NCBI RefSeq assembly: GCF_900698855.1
Contig: NZ_LR217698.1
Span: 682,001-746,000, forward strand
Length of the DNA stretch: 64,000 nt
Source: Erwinia_E haradaeae_F
Lineage (GTDB): Bacteria > Pseudomonadota > Gammaproteobacteria > Enterobacterales > Enterobacteriaceae
Reading direction: 5' to 3'
Positions 9,412-19,951 of the stretch are shown piece after piece. Below the pieces are notes generated by a model. The model was not told the DNA's origin and ran no database searches. It saw nothing but the letters and a program-made list of their open reading frames with translations. The position numbers and the translations under genes were made by a program. Positions within the stretch are counted from its first letter, which is position 1, and each line of letters begins with the position of its first letter.

Positions 9412-9915
9412 ATGGCCTTAAATCTTCAAGATAAAAAAACAATTGTTACTGAAGTTCATAATATAGCTAAAAACGCATTATCTGCAGTAACAGCAAATAC
9501 CTGTGGAATAAGTGTCAACAAAATTAACGAACTGCGTAAATCAGGTCGAAAAGCTAACGTATACATACGTGTTACACGCAACACCTTGCTACGCCGTAGC
9601 ATTGAAAACACACAGTTTAAGTGCTTAAACACAACATTAACTGGACCAACTTTAATTGCATATTCTATGGAACATCCTGGTACAGCTGCTCGTTTGTTTA
9701 AGGAATTCGCTAAAACTAATGTTAATTTTAAAATTAAAGACTCAGCCTTTGAAAACGAACTAATAAGCTCAGATCTCATTGATCGATTAGCAAATATACC
9801 TACTTACCATGAAGCGATTATACGATTAGTAATCACGATAAAAGAAGCTGCTGCCGGAAAGCTATTACGTACTTTTGTTGCCTTGCGTAACCAAAAGGAA
9901 GCTAATACTTCTTAA
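9412..9915 (+). CDS. rplJ: Large ribosomal subunit protein uL10
   Basis: L10 anchors the L7/L12 dimers to the ribosomal stalk base. 167 residues from this ATG (E. coli 165). It opens MALNLQDKKTIVTEV and contains VRNTLLRRSIE and TLIAYSMEHPGTAARLFKEFAK; the C-terminal helix that binds L12 dimers follows. An in-frame ATG 33 bases upstream would add unmatched residues. The start at 9412 matches E. coli exactly and has AGGAG 9 bases before it. rplL follows after 67 bases. Confidence 0.97.
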   Translation: MALNLQDKKTIVTEVHNIAKNALSAVTANTCGISVNKINELRKSGRKANVYIRVTRNTLLRRSIENTQFKCLNTTLTGPTLIAYSMEHPGTAARLFKEFAKTNVNFKIKDSAFENELISSDLIDRLANIPTYHEAIIRLVITIKEAAAGKLLRTFVALRNQKEANTS

Positions 9916-9982
9916 ATTAACAGGCTTATTGTTTCTCTTATTTTCTTACGTAACAACCACTGTCTGAATTCAGGAAAATACA

Positions 9983-10351
9983 ATGTTAATTACTAAAGAA
10001 CAAATCATTGAAGGGGTTGCAGCATTATCTGTAATGGAAATAGTTGAGCTCATCTCTGCCATGGAGGAAAAATTTGGTATATCAGCTACCTCTTACGCTA
10101 TGACAAATCCTACATCTGATGTTGAAGATATAGAAGAAAAAACAGAATTTGATGTCGTACTACAATCTATTGGAACTAATAAGATAGCTGTAATAAAAGC
10201 AGTGCGAAGCGCTACTGGCTTGGGTCTTAAAGAAGCTAAAGATCTCGTCGAGTCTGCTCCGGCTACATTAAAAGAGGGAATTAGTAAAGAAGACGCAGCT
10301 TCATTGAAAAAACTATTAGAAACAGCTGGTGCAACTATAGAAATAAAATAA
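9983..10351 (+). CDS. rplL: Large ribosomal subunit protein bL12 (L7/L12)
   Basis: The multicopy stalk protein that recruits translation factors. 122 residues (E. coli 121). The N-terminal dimerisation domain includes VMEIVELISAMEEKFG; the C-terminal factor-binding domain includes TEFDVVLQ, IAVIKAVRSATGLGLKEAK and DLVESAPATLKEG. The linker between them, alanine-rich in E. coli, reads SATSYAMTNPTSDVED here: similar length but with little alanine, as AT-biased mutation would produce. It should still be flexible. Next comes the spacer with the hairpin before rpoB. Confidence 0.98.
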   Translation: MLITKEQIIEGVAALSVMEIVELISAMEEKFGISATSYAMTNPTSDVEDIEEKTEFDVVLQSIGTNKIAVIKAVRSATGLGLKEAKDLVESAPATLKEGISKEDAASLKKLLETAGATIEIK

Positions 10352-10495
10352 AAAATATAATTTGTAAGAAATGGCTATATTTTGATTCAAAATTATCAAT
10401 TTAACTGATAATTACTAAAGGATATAATAACCGTGTTCTTAACTTATACAAGATCAAAAAGATGGAAACTATTTAATTAGTGACTTACTTAAGAT

Positions 10496-10557
10496 CTTTC
10501 TCTAACTCCGATGCAACGAATTCAGATAAAACAATACAATCATTGCATCAGAGAAAG
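10496..10557 (+). promoter_or_regulatory. Long stem-loop in the rplL-rpoB spacer (RNase III-type site)
   Basis: Two paired blocks: CTTTCTCT (10496-10503) with AGAGAAAG (10550-10557), and GATGCAA (10510-10516) with TTGCATC (10543-10549). The 5' arm carries a six-base bulge and the loop is 26 bases. The spacer runs from 10352 to 10681. E. coli is known to have an attenuator and an RNase III cleavage site between rplL and rpoB; this structure lies at a comparable place and has the right size. Assigning RNase III is inference. The spacer ends with the E. coli-like ribosome binding stretch CTGAGGAACCCT before rpoB. Confidence 0.6.
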
Positions 10558-10681
10558 GAAATAGTAGGACCAATATCGACCTAGCATTCATAATTATTCT
10601 TATTTAAATAGCATGGAATAACTGTTCTCCCCATTTAAATGGGCAGAGAGGTTCTATTGTTCAGCAAACTGAGGAACCCTA

Positions 10682-13600
10682 ATGGTTTACTCCTATACCG
10701 AGAAAAAACGTATTCGTAAAGATTTTGGAAAACGTCCAGAAGTACTGGGAATTCCCTATCTTCTTTCTATTCAGTTGAACTCGTTCCGAAAATTTATTGA
10801 ACGAGATCCAGAAGGTCAATACGGTCTAGATGCAGCATTCCGTTCAATATTTCCAATACAAAGTTATAGCTCTCATGCAGAGCTTCAATATGTCAGCTAT
10901 TTCTTAGGTGATCCTATCTTTGATGTTAAAGAATGTCAGATTCGTGGCATTACATTTTTTGCTCCTCTACGCGTAAAACTACGTCTAGTAATATACGAGA
11001 GGGAAGCACCAGAAGGAACTGTTAAAGACATTAAAGAACAAGAAGTATATATGGGGGAGATTCCCCTAATGACCGAGAATGGAACTTTTATTATCAACGG
11101 AACAGAACGTGTTATTGTATCTCAATTACATCGCAGTCCTGGAGTATTTTTTGATAGCGACAAAGGAAAAACTCACTCATCAGGAAAAGTTCTCTATAAT
11201 GCTAGAATTATCCCATATCGCGGCTCATGGTTAGACTTTGAGTTCGATCCAAAAGATAATTTATTCGTTCGTATTGATCGACGAAGAAAGCTACCTGCAA
11301 CAATTATTTTACGTGCACTTAATTATACAACCGAACAAATTCTGGATCTATTTTTTGAAAAAGTTATATATCATATCAGCAACAATAGACTACAAATGGA
11401 ACTCGTTCCAGGACGACTTCGTGGTGAAACAGCTTCATTTGATATTGAAGCAAATGGAACAATATACGTTGAGAAAGGTCGTCGCATTACAGCACGACAT
11501 ATTAGACAATTAGAAAAAGACGCTATTTCTTACATCACAGTGCCTATGGAGTATGTGTCTGGGAAAGTAGCTGCAAAAGACTATATTAATCATGATACTG
11601 GAGAAATCTTAATCGAAGCTAATATGGAGCTATCATTAGATCTAATAGATAAATTAATCCAATCTAATCATACACAACTCGAAACATTATTCACTAATGA
11701 TTTAGATCATGGCCCATATATCTCCGAAGTCATACGTATTGATCCAACAACAGATCGACTTAGTGCTCTTGTTGAAATTTATCGCATGATGAGACCAGGT
11801 GAACCACCAACTCGCGAGGCAGCTGAAAATCTATTTGAAAATCTCTTCTTTTCTGAAGAACGCTATGACCTTTCTACGGTTGGTCGTATGAAATTTAATC
11901 GTTCATTACAACGAAATGAAATTACAGGCTCTGGCATATTAAGTAAAGATGACATTATTCAGGTCATGAAAAAACTTATTAGTATACGAAATGGCATTGG
12001 AGAAATAGATGATATTGATCATCTAGGCAATCGTCGTGTTCGTTCCGTTGGAGAAATGGCAGAAAACCAATTTCGTGTTGGTTTAGTACGTGTAGAGCGG
12101 GCGGTGAAAGAACGTCTATCCCTAGGAGATTTAGACACTCTCATGCCTCAAGATATGATTAATGCTAAACCAATCTCTGCTGCTGTTAGAGAATTTTTTG
12201 GTTCAAGTCAACTATCTCAATTTATGGATCAGAATAATCCACTTTCTGAAATTACACATAAACGTCGTATCTCTGCATTAGGTCCAGGTGGTCTCACACG
12301 TGAACGGGCAGGCTTTGAGGTAAGAGATGTACATCCAACACACTACGGTCGCGTTTGTCCCATTGAGACCCCCGAGGGGCCAAATATCGGTCTAATTAAC
12401 TCACTATCTGTTTATGCACAAACTAACGAATACGGCTTTTTAGAAACACCATACCGACGAGTTAAGAATAGTATTGTAACAGATGAAATACATTATCTCT
12501 CTGCTATTGAAGAAGGTCATTATGTTATTGCACAAGCTAATACCAATCTCAATCAATTAGGTCATATTATTGAAGATCTAGTCACATGCCGCAATAAAGG
12601 TGAATCTAGTTTATTTAATCGTGCGCAAATTGACTATATGGATGTCTCAACCCAACAAGTCGTTTCTGTTGGTGCATCCTTAATCCCGTTTCTCGAGCAT
12701 GATGATGCTAACCGAGCATTAATGGGAGCAAATATGCAACGTCAAGCTGTGCCAACACTACGAGCTGATAAACCATTGGTTGGGACTGGAATGGAGCGTG
12801 CTGTAGCCGTCGACTCTGGAGTCACCTCTGTTGCAAAACGAGGTGGTATCGTTCAATATGTAGATGCAGCCCGTATCGTCATAAAAGTAAATGAAAGTGA
12901 AATGTATCCGAACGAAGCTGGTATCGATATTTATAATCTAACTAAGTATACACGATCAAATCAGAACACCTGCATCAACCAACGACCATGCGTTCAGATT
13001 GGTGAAAAAATTCAAAAAAACGATGTTCTAGCAGATGGACCTGCAACTGATCTTGGTGAGCTTGCATTAGGTCAAAATATGCGGGTAGCTTTTATGCCTT
13101 GGAATGGATACAATTTTGAAGATTCCATCTTAATATCGGAACGCGTTGTTCAAGAAGATCGTTTTACTACTATTCACATTCAAGAACTAGCCTGTATTTC
13201 ACGTGATACAAAACTAGGTCCAGAAGAGATCACCTCTGACATCCCTAATGTTGGCGAAGCTGCTCTCGCTAAGCTAGACGAGTCAGGCATTGTATATATC
13301 GGTGCTGAAGTAAAAGGCGGAGACATTCTTGTTGGAAAAGTAACTCCAAAAGGCGAAACTCAACTTACACCAGAAGAAAAGCTCCTACGAGCAATTTTTG
13401 GAGAAAAAGCTTCTGATGTTAAAGATTCTTCTTTACGAGTTCCCAATGGAGTCACAGGAACTGTAATCGATGTTCAAATTTTTACACGCGATGGCGTAGA
13501 AAAAGATAAACGCGCTTTAGAAATTGAAGAACTACAACTAAAAGAAGCAAAAAAGGATTTATCAGAACAAGTTAAAATTCTTGAAACGAGTCTATTTAAC

Positions 13601-14713
13601 CGTATTTATTACCTACTTCTCTCTAGCGGAATTAAATCGGAAAGGCTTAAGACTCTTCCTCGATCTCGATGGCTAGAAATTGACCTAATAAATGAAGAAA
13701 AACAAAATCAATTAGAACAACTGGTCAGACAATACAATGAACTAAAAAGTGAATTCGAACAAAAACTGGATACAAAAAAACGAAAAATCACACAAGGTGA
13801 TGATCTGGCACCGGGAATATTAAAAATTGCTAAAGTATATCTAGCAGTTAAACGCCAAATTCAGCCAGGTGATAAAATGGCTGGTCGTCATGGAAATAAA
13901 GGGGTTATATCTAAAATTAATCCAATAGAGGATATGCCTTACGATGAGCATGGTATCCCCGTAGATATAGTTCTCAATCCGTTAGGCGTTCCATCACGCA
14001 TGAATATCGGTCAAATCCTAGAAACCCATTTAGGTATGGCTGCTAAAGGCATTGGAAAAAAAATCAGCTTGCTTCTTCAGCAGAAGGCAGAATTATCTAG
14101 TCTTCGTGCATTTATTCAACGCGCTTACGACCTCGGCGCTCATGTTCGGCAAAAAGTTGACCTACAAACCTTTAGTGATGATGAAGTTTTGTCATTAGCC
14201 AAAAATCTTAAAAATGGCATGCCTATTGCTACTCCAGTTTTTGATGGCGCACAAGAAAGTGAAATCAAAGAATTATTACAACTTGGCGACTTACCTTCTT
14301 CTGGTCAAATTACCTTATTTGATGGACGTACTGGTGAAGTATTTGAACGTCAAGTTACTGTAGGATACATGTACATGCTAAAGCTAAATCATCTTGTTGA
14401 TGATAAAATGCATGCTCGTTCAACGGGTTCCTACAGTTTAGTTACTCAGCAACCTTTAGGTGGTAAAGCTCAATTTGGCGGGCAACGTTTTGGTGAGATG
14501 GAAGTATGGGCCTTAGAAGCATATGGGGCTTCGTATACCTTGCAGGAAATGCTAACTGTTAAATCTGACGACGTGAATGGTCGAACTAAAATGTATAAAA
14601 ATATTGTTGATGGACATCATCAGATGGAACCGGGAATGCCAGAATCTTTCAATGTACTTTTAAAAGAGATCCGTTCTCTCGCTATCAATATTGAGCTAGA
14701 AGATGATGAATAG
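10682..14713 (+). CDS. rpoB: RNA polymerase subunit beta
   Basis: Catalytic-core subunit of RNA polymerase. 1343 residues against 1342 in E. coli. The start MVYSYTEKKRIRKDFGKRP and its upstream GAGGAACCC agree with E. coli. The rifampicin-pocket region (SSQLSQFMDQNNPLSEITHK, then RRISALGPGG) is identical to the wild-type E. coli form. EDSILISERVV, GDKMAGRHGNKGVISK with the active-centre lysines, and the C-terminal GGKAQFGGQRFGEMEVWALE are all present. It lies downstream of rplL and 83 bases upstream of rpoC, the standard operon order. Confidence 0.99.
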   Translation: MVYSYTEKKRIRKDFGKRPEVLGIPYLLSIQLNSFRKFIERDPEGQYGLDAAFRSIFPIQSYSSHAELQYVSYFLGDPIFDVKECQIRGITFFAPLRVKLRLVIYEREAPEGTVKDIKEQEVYMGEIPLMTENGTFIINGTERVIVSQLHRSPGVFFDSDKGKTHSSGKVLYNARIIPYRGSWLDFEFDPKDNLFVRIDRRRKLPATIILRALNYTTEQILDLFFEKVIYHISNNRLQMELVPGRLRGETASFDIEANGTIYVEKGRRITARHIRQLEKDAISYITVPMEYVSGKVAAKDYINHDTGEILIEANMELSLDLIDKLIQSNHTQLETLFTNDLDHGPYISEVIRIDPTTDRLSALVEIYRMMRPGEPPTREAAENLFENLFFSEERYDLSTVGRMKFNRSLQRNEITGSGILSKDDIIQVMKKLISIRNGIGEIDDIDHLGNRRVRSVGEMAENQFRVGLVRVERAVKERLSLGDLDTLMPQDMINAKPISAAVREFFGSSQLSQFMDQNNPLSEITHKRRISALGPGGLTRERAGFEVRDVHPTHYGRVCPIETPEGPNIGLINSLSVYAQTNEYGFLETPYRRVKNSIVTDEIHYLSAIEEGHYVIAQANTNLNQLGHIIEDLVTCRNKGESSLFNRAQIDYMDVSTQQVVSVGASLIPFLEHDDANRALMGANMQRQAVPTLRADKPLVGTGMERAVAVDSGVTSVAKRGGIVQYVDAARIVIKVNESEMYPNEAGIDIYNLTKYTRSNQNTCINQRPCVQIGEKIQKNDVLADGPATDLGELALGQNMRVAFMPWNGYNFEDSILISERVVQEDRFTTIHIQELACISRDTKLGPEEITSDIPNVGEAALAKLDESGIVYIGAEVKGGDILVGKVTPKGETQLTPEEKLLRAIFGEKASDVKDSSLRVPNGVTGTVIDVQIFTRDGVEKDKRALEIEELQLKEAKKDLSEQVKILETSLFNRIYYLLLSSGIKSERLKTLPRSRWLEIDLINEEKQNQLEQLVRQYNELKSEFEQKLDTKKRKITQGDDLAPGILKIAKVYLAVKRQIQPGDKMAGRHGNKGVISKINPIEDMPYDEHGIPVDIVLNPLGVPSRMNIGQILETHLGMAAKGIGKKISLLLQQKAELSSLRAFIQRAYDLGAHVRQKVDLQTFSDDEVLSLAKNLKNGMPIATPVFDGAQESEIKELLQLGDLPSSGQITLFDGRTGEVFERQVTVGYMYMLKLNHLVDDKMHARSTGSYSLVTQQPLGGKAQFGGQRFGEMEVWALEAYGASYTLQEMLTVKSDDVNGRTKMYKNIVDGHHQMEPGMPESFNVLLKEIRSLAINIELEDDE

Positions 14714-14796
14714 ATACTGACATCTATTTTACCTGTCACAGGAATTTCAGATCACCTCTGACATCCTACGAAGTCTTATCTGATAGGAGCTAATGA

Positions 14797-17700
14797 GTGA
14801 AAGAATTAATGAAATTTTTGAAAGCACAAGCTAAAACCGAAGAGTTTGATGCAATCAAAATTGCTTTAGCATCACCAGAAATGATACGTTTATGGTCTTT
14901 CGGTGAAGTTAAAAAACCGGAAACTATCAACTATAGAACGTTTAAGCCAGAACGAGATGGGCTTTTTTGCGCACGTATTTTTGGACCAGTAAAAGACTAT
15001 GAATGTTTATGTGGTAAATATAAACGCCTTAAACACCGTGGTGTTATTTGTGAAAAATGTGGCGTTGAAGTCACTCAAACTAAAGTACGTCGCGAGCGTA
15101 TGGGGCATATTGAGCTAGCCTCCCCAACCGCACATATTTGGTTCTTGAAATCTCTCCCATCCCGAATTGGCTTACTGCTCGACATGCCATTACGTGATAT
15201 TGAAAGAGTTCTTTACTTTGAGTCCTATGTAGTTATTGAAAATGGTATGACAAGTCTTGATAAAAACCAATTGTTAACTGAAGAACAGTATCTTGACGCC
15301 TTAGAAGAATTCGGTGATGAATTTGACGCTAAAATAGGAGCCGAGGCAATCCAAAGCATATTAAAACATATGGATCTAGAACAAGAATGCGAGCAAATAC
15401 GTGAAGAACTAAATGAAACTAACTCTGAGACTAAACGTAAAAAAATAACTAAACGCATTAAATTACTTGAGTCATTCATCCAGTCTGGTAACAAACCAGA
15501 ATGGATGATATTAAATGTTCTTCCAGTTTTACCACCTGATCTACGCCCCTTAGTTCCATTAGATGGCGGCCGTTTTGCAACTTCAGATTTAAACGATTTA
15601 TATCGTCGTGTAATTAATCGTAATAACCGATTAAAACGATTATTAGACTTAGCAGCACCAGATATTATTGTTCGTAATGAAAAGCGCATGCTTCAAGAAG
15701 CAGTTGATGCGTTGCTTGATAATGGCCGAAGAGGTCGTGCAATCACTGGATCTAACAAACGACCTCTCAAATCCTTAGCTGATATGATTAAAGGTAAACA
15801 AGGACGCTTCCGTCAAAATTTACTAGGTAAACGCGTTGACTATTCTGGTCGCTCAGTAATCACTGTAGGCCCCTATCTTCATCTACACCAATGCGGTCTA
15901 CCAAAAAAAATGGCACTAGAATTATTTAAACCATTTATATATGGCAAACTAGAGTTGCGTGGTCTTGCCACTACCATTAAAGCAGCGAAAAAAATGGTTG
16001 AACGCGAAGAATTAGTAGTTTGGGATATCTTAGATGAAGTCATCCGAGAACATCCCGTTCTTTTAAACCGCGCACCAACTCTACATCGTCTAGGTATCCA
16101 GGCATTCGAACCCGTTCTTATAGAAGGTAAAGCAATACAGCTTCACCCATTAGTCTGTGCAGCATACAATGCAGATTTTGATGGAGACCAAATGGCAGTC
16201 CATGTTCCTCTAACAATGGAAGCTCAGCTCGAAGCACGAGTTCTAATGATGTCAACCAATAATATTCTCTCTCCTGCAAATGGAGAACCCATTATTGTAC
16301 CTTCTCAGGATGTTGTTTTAGGGCTATACTACATGACCCGTGATTGCGTTAACGCCAAAGGTGAAGGAATGCTTCTGAGTAGCTCTAAAGAAGCGGAGCG
16401 TGTATATCGCGCTGGACTCGCCTCTCTACATGCCCGAGTAAAAGTACGCATCACTGAAAATGAAAAAAATGAACTAGGTCAATGGGTGCCTAAAACTAAT
16501 ATTATAGACACCACTATTGGACGCGCCATACTTTGGATGATAGTACCAAAGGGTCTACCTTACGCAATTATCAATCAAGTCTTGGGTAAAAAAGCTATTT
16601 CTAAAATGTTAAATACCTGTTACCGAATCTTAGGGCTCAAAGCTACTGTAATCTTTGCCGACCAAACCATGTATACTGGTTTTGCCTATGCAGCTCGCTC
16701 AGGTACATCAGTAGGTATCGATGACATGGTAATTCCTAAAAATAAAATTGAAATCATTAGTCAAGCCGAATCAGAAGTGGCAGAAATCCAAAATCAATTT
16801 CAGTCTGGATTAGTAACTGCTGGGGAACGTTATAATAAAGTGATTGATATTTGGGCTTCAGCTAACGAGCGTGTTGCTCAAGCCATGATGGAAAACCTCT
16901 CTACTGAAGTAGTGATAAACCGAAATGGTATAGAAGAAAGACAAGTATCTTTTAATAATATATTTATGATGGCCGACTCTGGAGCGCGAGGTTCTGCGGC
17001 ACAAATTCGTCAGTTAGCTGGAATGAGAGGCCTAATGGCTAAACCAGATGGATCTATCATTGAAACACCTATTACTGCTAATTTTCGTGAAGGATTAAAT
17101 GTGCTTCAATACTTTATTTCTACACATGGGGCACGAAAAGGTCTAGCCGATACTGCTCTTAAAACTGCTAACTCTGGCTATCTTACACGACGACTAGTCG
17201 ATGTGGCTCAAGATTTAGTGGTGACTGAAGATGACTGTAAAACTCGGACTGGAGTCATGATGATGCCAATTATTGAAGGAGGCGATGTCAAAGAACCTCT
17301 GAGAGAGAGAGTTTTGGGTCGCGTAACGGCAGAAGACGTTTTAAAACCTGGTACAATGGACATTCTTTTACCCAGAAACACTCTTCTTCATGAGAAAGAA
17401 TGTGATTTATTAGAAGAAAATTCAGTAGACAGCCTTACAGTTAGGTCAGTGGTAAGCTGTGAAACTGATTTCGGCGTATGTGCACATTGTTACGGACGTG
17501 ATCTCGCCAGAGGACATATCATCAATAAAGGTGAAGCTATTGGAGTAATCGCGGCTCAGTCCATTGGTGAGCCAGGTACTCAACTTACCATGCGAACTTT
17601 CCATATTGGCGGAGCTGCATCTCGCGCAGCGTTAGAATCGAGCATTCAGATACAAAATCAAGGGCAACTCAAGCTAATAAATGCCAAATCAGTCACTAAC

Positions 17701-19032
17701 TCTTCAGGTAAGATAGTTATTACTTCGCGTAATACAGAACTAAAATTAATTGATATCTTTGGACGAACCAAAGAAAGCTATAAAATTCCTTATGGCGCCA
17801 CTATGATGAAGGGTGCCGGAGAAAATGTCACTGCAGGAGAAATAGTGGCCAACTGGGACCCGCACACTATGCCGGTAATCACCGAAGTCAGTGGTTTTAT
17901 TCATTTTACTGATATGATTGATGGACAAACCATTACTCGTCAAACAGATGATTTGACAGGACTTTCTTCACTTGTCATTTTAGATAATTCTGAACGCACT
18001 GCAGGGGGCAAAGATCTACGTCCAGCACTCAAAGTCATTAATAGTCATGGTGAAGATGTAATGATTCCGGGATCTGATATGCCTGCTCAATATTTTCTTC
18101 CAGGAAAAGCTATTGTTCATCTAGAAGATGGGATGAAAATAAGCGCAGGTGATACCCTGGCGCGCGTACCACAAGAATCTGGCGGTACCAAAGACATTAC
18201 AGGAGGATTACCCCGCGTAGCTGATCTTTTTGAAGCGCGTCGACCAAAAGAACCAGCTCTCTTGGCTGAAATTAGTGGTATTATTTCCTTTGGTAAAGAG
18301 ACTAAAGGGAAAAGACGTCTGGTTATTACACCCATCGACGGTAGTGAACCTTATGAAGAAATGATACCAAAATGGAGACAACTAAATGTCTTTGAAGGTG
18401 AGCGTGTAGAACGTGGTGACGTAGTTTCAGATGGTCCTGAGTCACCCCATGACATTCTTCGCTTACGTGGTGTACATGCAGTGACTCGCTATATAACTAA
18501 TGAAGTTCAAGAAGTTTATCGTTTACAAGGAGTGAAGATTAATGATAAACATATTGAAGTAATCATTCGGCAAATGTTACGTAAAGCAACTATTCAAAGC
18601 ACAGGTAGCTCTGACTTTTTAATTGGTGAACAAGTTGAATTTTCACGCGTAAGCATATGCAATCGAGATCTTGAAGCTAATGGGAAAATCGCCGCTACCT
18701 ATGTCCGTAACTTACTCGGAATCACCAAAGCTTCCTTAGCCACCGAATCTTTTGTCTCAGCCGCATCATTCCAAGAAACTACTCGAGTATTAACTGAAGC
18801 TTCTGTAGCAGGAAAAAATGACGAATTACGGGGACTAAAAGAAAATGTTATAGTAGGACGTTTAATACCAGCTGGTACTGGATATGCGTATCATAAATCC
18901 CGTATTCGACGCAAATCATCAGATACCAGGAGGTCTACTGAAAAACAAGCTCTCACAGCAGATGAGGCTTCAGCCAACCTATCTGAATTGCTAAATGCTA
19001 ATCTTAGTGAAGTTAGCACTAAAACATTATAA
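14797..19032 (+). CDS. rpoC: RNA polymerase subunit beta'
   Basis: Catalytic-core subunit carrying the active-site Mg2+. 1411 residues (E. coli 1407). It starts with GTG, as in E. coli, 7 bases after AGGAG. Features in order: zinc-binding Cys set in CLCGKYKRLKHRGVICEKC (about residue 70), KRVDYSGRSVITVGP, the metal-binding NADFDGDQMAVH, a bridge-helix/trigger-loop region with QSIGEPGTQLTMRTFHIGG, and the second zinc site including VSCETDFGVCAHC. The final 40 residues diverge from E. coli but have no frameshift. A 15-bp hairpin follows 28 bases after the stop. Confidence 0.99.
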   Translation: MKELMKFLKAQAKTEEFDAIKIALASPEMIRLWSFGEVKKPETINYRTFKPERDGLFCARIFGPVKDYECLCGKYKRLKHRGVICEKCGVEVTQTKVRRERMGHIELASPTAHIWFLKSLPSRIGLLLDMPLRDIERVLYFESYVVIENGMTSLDKNQLLTEEQYLDALEEFGDEFDAKIGAEAIQSILKHMDLEQECEQIREELNETNSETKRKKITKRIKLLESFIQSGNKPEWMILNVLPVLPPDLRPLVPLDGGRFATSDLNDLYRRVINRNNRLKRLLDLAAPDIIVRNEKRMLQEAVDALLDNGRRGRAITGSNKRPLKSLADMIKGKQGRFRQNLLGKRVDYSGRSVITVGPYLHLHQCGLPKKMALELFKPFIYGKLELRGLATTIKAAKKMVEREELVVWDILDEVIREHPVLLNRAPTLHRLGIQAFEPVLIEGKAIQLHPLVCAAYNADFDGDQMAVHVPLTMEAQLEARVLMMSTNNILSPANGEPIIVPSQDVVLGLYYMTRDCVNAKGEGMLLSSSKEAERVYRAGLASLHARVKVRITENEKNELGQWVPKTNIIDTTIGRAILWMIVPKGLPYAIINQVLGKKAISKMLNTCYRILGLKATVIFADQTMYTGFAYAARSGTSVGIDDMVIPKNKIEIISQAESEVAEIQNQFQSGLVTAGERYNKVIDIWASANERVAQAMMENLSTEVVINRNGIEERQVSFNNIFMMADSGARGSAAQIRQLAGMRGLMAKPDGSIIETPITANFREGLNVLQYFISTHGARKGLADTALKTANSGYLTRRLVDVAQDLVVTEDDCKTRTGVMMMPIIEGGDVKEPLRERVLGRVTAEDVLKPGTMDILLPRNTLLHEKECDLLEENSVDSLTVRSVVSCETDFGVCAHCYGRDLARGHIINKGEAIGVIAAQSIGEPGTQLTMRTFHIGGAASRAALESSIQIQNQGQLKLINAKSVTNSSGKIVITSRNTELKLIDIFGRTKESYKIPYGATMMKGAGENVTAGEIVANWDPHTMPVITEVSGFIHFTDMIDGQTITRQTDDLTGLSSLVILDNSERTAGGKDLRPALKVINSHGEDVMIPGSDMPAQYFLPGKAIVHLEDGMKISAGDTLARVPQESGGTKDITGGLPRVADLFEARRPKEPALLAEISGIISFGKETKGKRRLVITPIDGSEPYEEMIPKWRQLNVFEGERVERGDVVSDGPESPHDILRLRGVHAVTRYITNEVQEVYRLQGVKINDKHIEVIIRQMLRKATIQSTGSSDFLIGEQVEFSRVSICNRDLEANGKIAATYVRNLLGITKASLATESFVSAASFQETTRVLTEASVAGKNDELRGLKENVIVGRLIPAGTGYAYHKSRIRRKSSDTRRSTEKQALTADEASANLSELLNANLSEVSTKTL

Positions 19033-19059
19033 CAATTATTTTTAATTGATAGCTACTTA

Positions 19060-19092
19060 ATATATTTGAGCCCTCAAAGGGCTCAAATATAT
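19060..19092 (+). terminator. Hairpin after rpoC, likely transcription terminator
   Basis: A perfect 15-bp stem (arms ATATATTTGAGCCCT and AGGGCTCAAATATAT) with a three-base loop CAA, lying 27 bases after the rpoC stop and 40 bases before dapB. The core GAGCCCT/AGGGCTC is GC-rich against a very AT-rich background. There is no U tract after it, so it may act as an RNA 3' end stabiliser or rely on Rho rather than being a classical intrinsic terminator. Confidence 0.65.
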
Positions 19093-19132
19093 AAAATCTA
19101 ATAAGATATATACTGAACTAGGTAATATTTCT

Positions 19133-19951
19133 ATGAATAAAGATGTTCGTGTTGCTATTATAGGTGCCTCTGGACGGATGGGACGACAACTTATAACAAC
19201 CACTACACATACTAAGGGTGTGCTTCTTGGAGCTGCAATTGTACGAAAAGGTTCATCTTTTTCCGGTAAAGATGCTGGAGAACTAGCCAAATACGAAAAT
19301 CTAGGAGTATCTATTACAGACGATCTCAAGTTAGTTATGAATGATTTTGATATTCTAATTGATTTTACTCATCCAGATAGAACATTAAAAAACCTGGAAT
19401 TATGTCTACAATATCATAAACCTATGGTCATTGGTACTACTGGATTAGATAAACAAAGTCAAGAGTTCATTAAAGAATCAGCAAAAGAAATAGCTTTAGT
19501 ATATTCTTCTAACTTCAGTATTGGGATAAATCTACTACTAAAATTAGTAGAAAAAACAACAAAAATTATAGGATCTGATTCTGATATTGAAATAATTGAA
19601 GCGCATCACCGACATAAAGCTGACTCTCCATCCGGTACTGCACAGAAAATTTCTGCAACAATATCTAACGAAATGAACTGGAATTTAGATCCACATACTC
19701 TACAGGCAGCTCCAGATATCCATGGAAGTCGGACTAAAAATACCATTGGATTATCCAGTATCCGAGCTGGAGATATTATTGGAGACCACACAGTGATGTT
19801 TGCAAATATTGGAGAACGTATTGAGATTAGCCATAAAGCTTCAAACCGTATAATTTTTGCTAAAGGCGCTTTAAAAGCAGCAAGATGGTTAAAAGCATAT
19901 AAAACAGGTTTTTTTGATATGATTGATGTACTCAACTTGCATGATATATAA
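19133..19951 (+). CDS. dapB: 4-hydroxy-tetrahydrodipicolinate reductase
   Basis: NAD(P)H-dependent step of diaminopimelate/lysine synthesis, needed for peptidoglycan and possibly for supplying lysine to a host. 272 residues (E. coli 273). The nucleotide-binding motif IGASGRMGRQL is near residue 9; the signature EAHHRHKADSPSGTA with the catalytic His and Lys is near residue 157; FDMIDVLNLHDI at the end aligns with E. coli FDMRDVLDL. AGGT lies about 9 bases before the ATG. The last eight sense codons form one arm of a 24-bp palindrome. Confidence 0.97.
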   Translation: MNKDVRVAIIGASGRMGRQLITTTTHTKGVLLGAAIVRKGSSFSGKDAGELAKYENLGVSITDDLKLVMNDFDILIDFTHPDRTLKNLELCLQYHKPMVIGTTGLDKQSQEFIKESAKEIALVYSSNFSIGINLLLKLVEKTTKIIGSDSDIEIIEAHHRHKADSPSGTAQKISATISNEMNWNLDPHTLQAAPDIHGSRTKNTIGLSSIRAGDIIGDHTVMFANIGERIEISHKASNRIIFAKGALKAARWLKAYKTGFFDMIDVLNLHDI

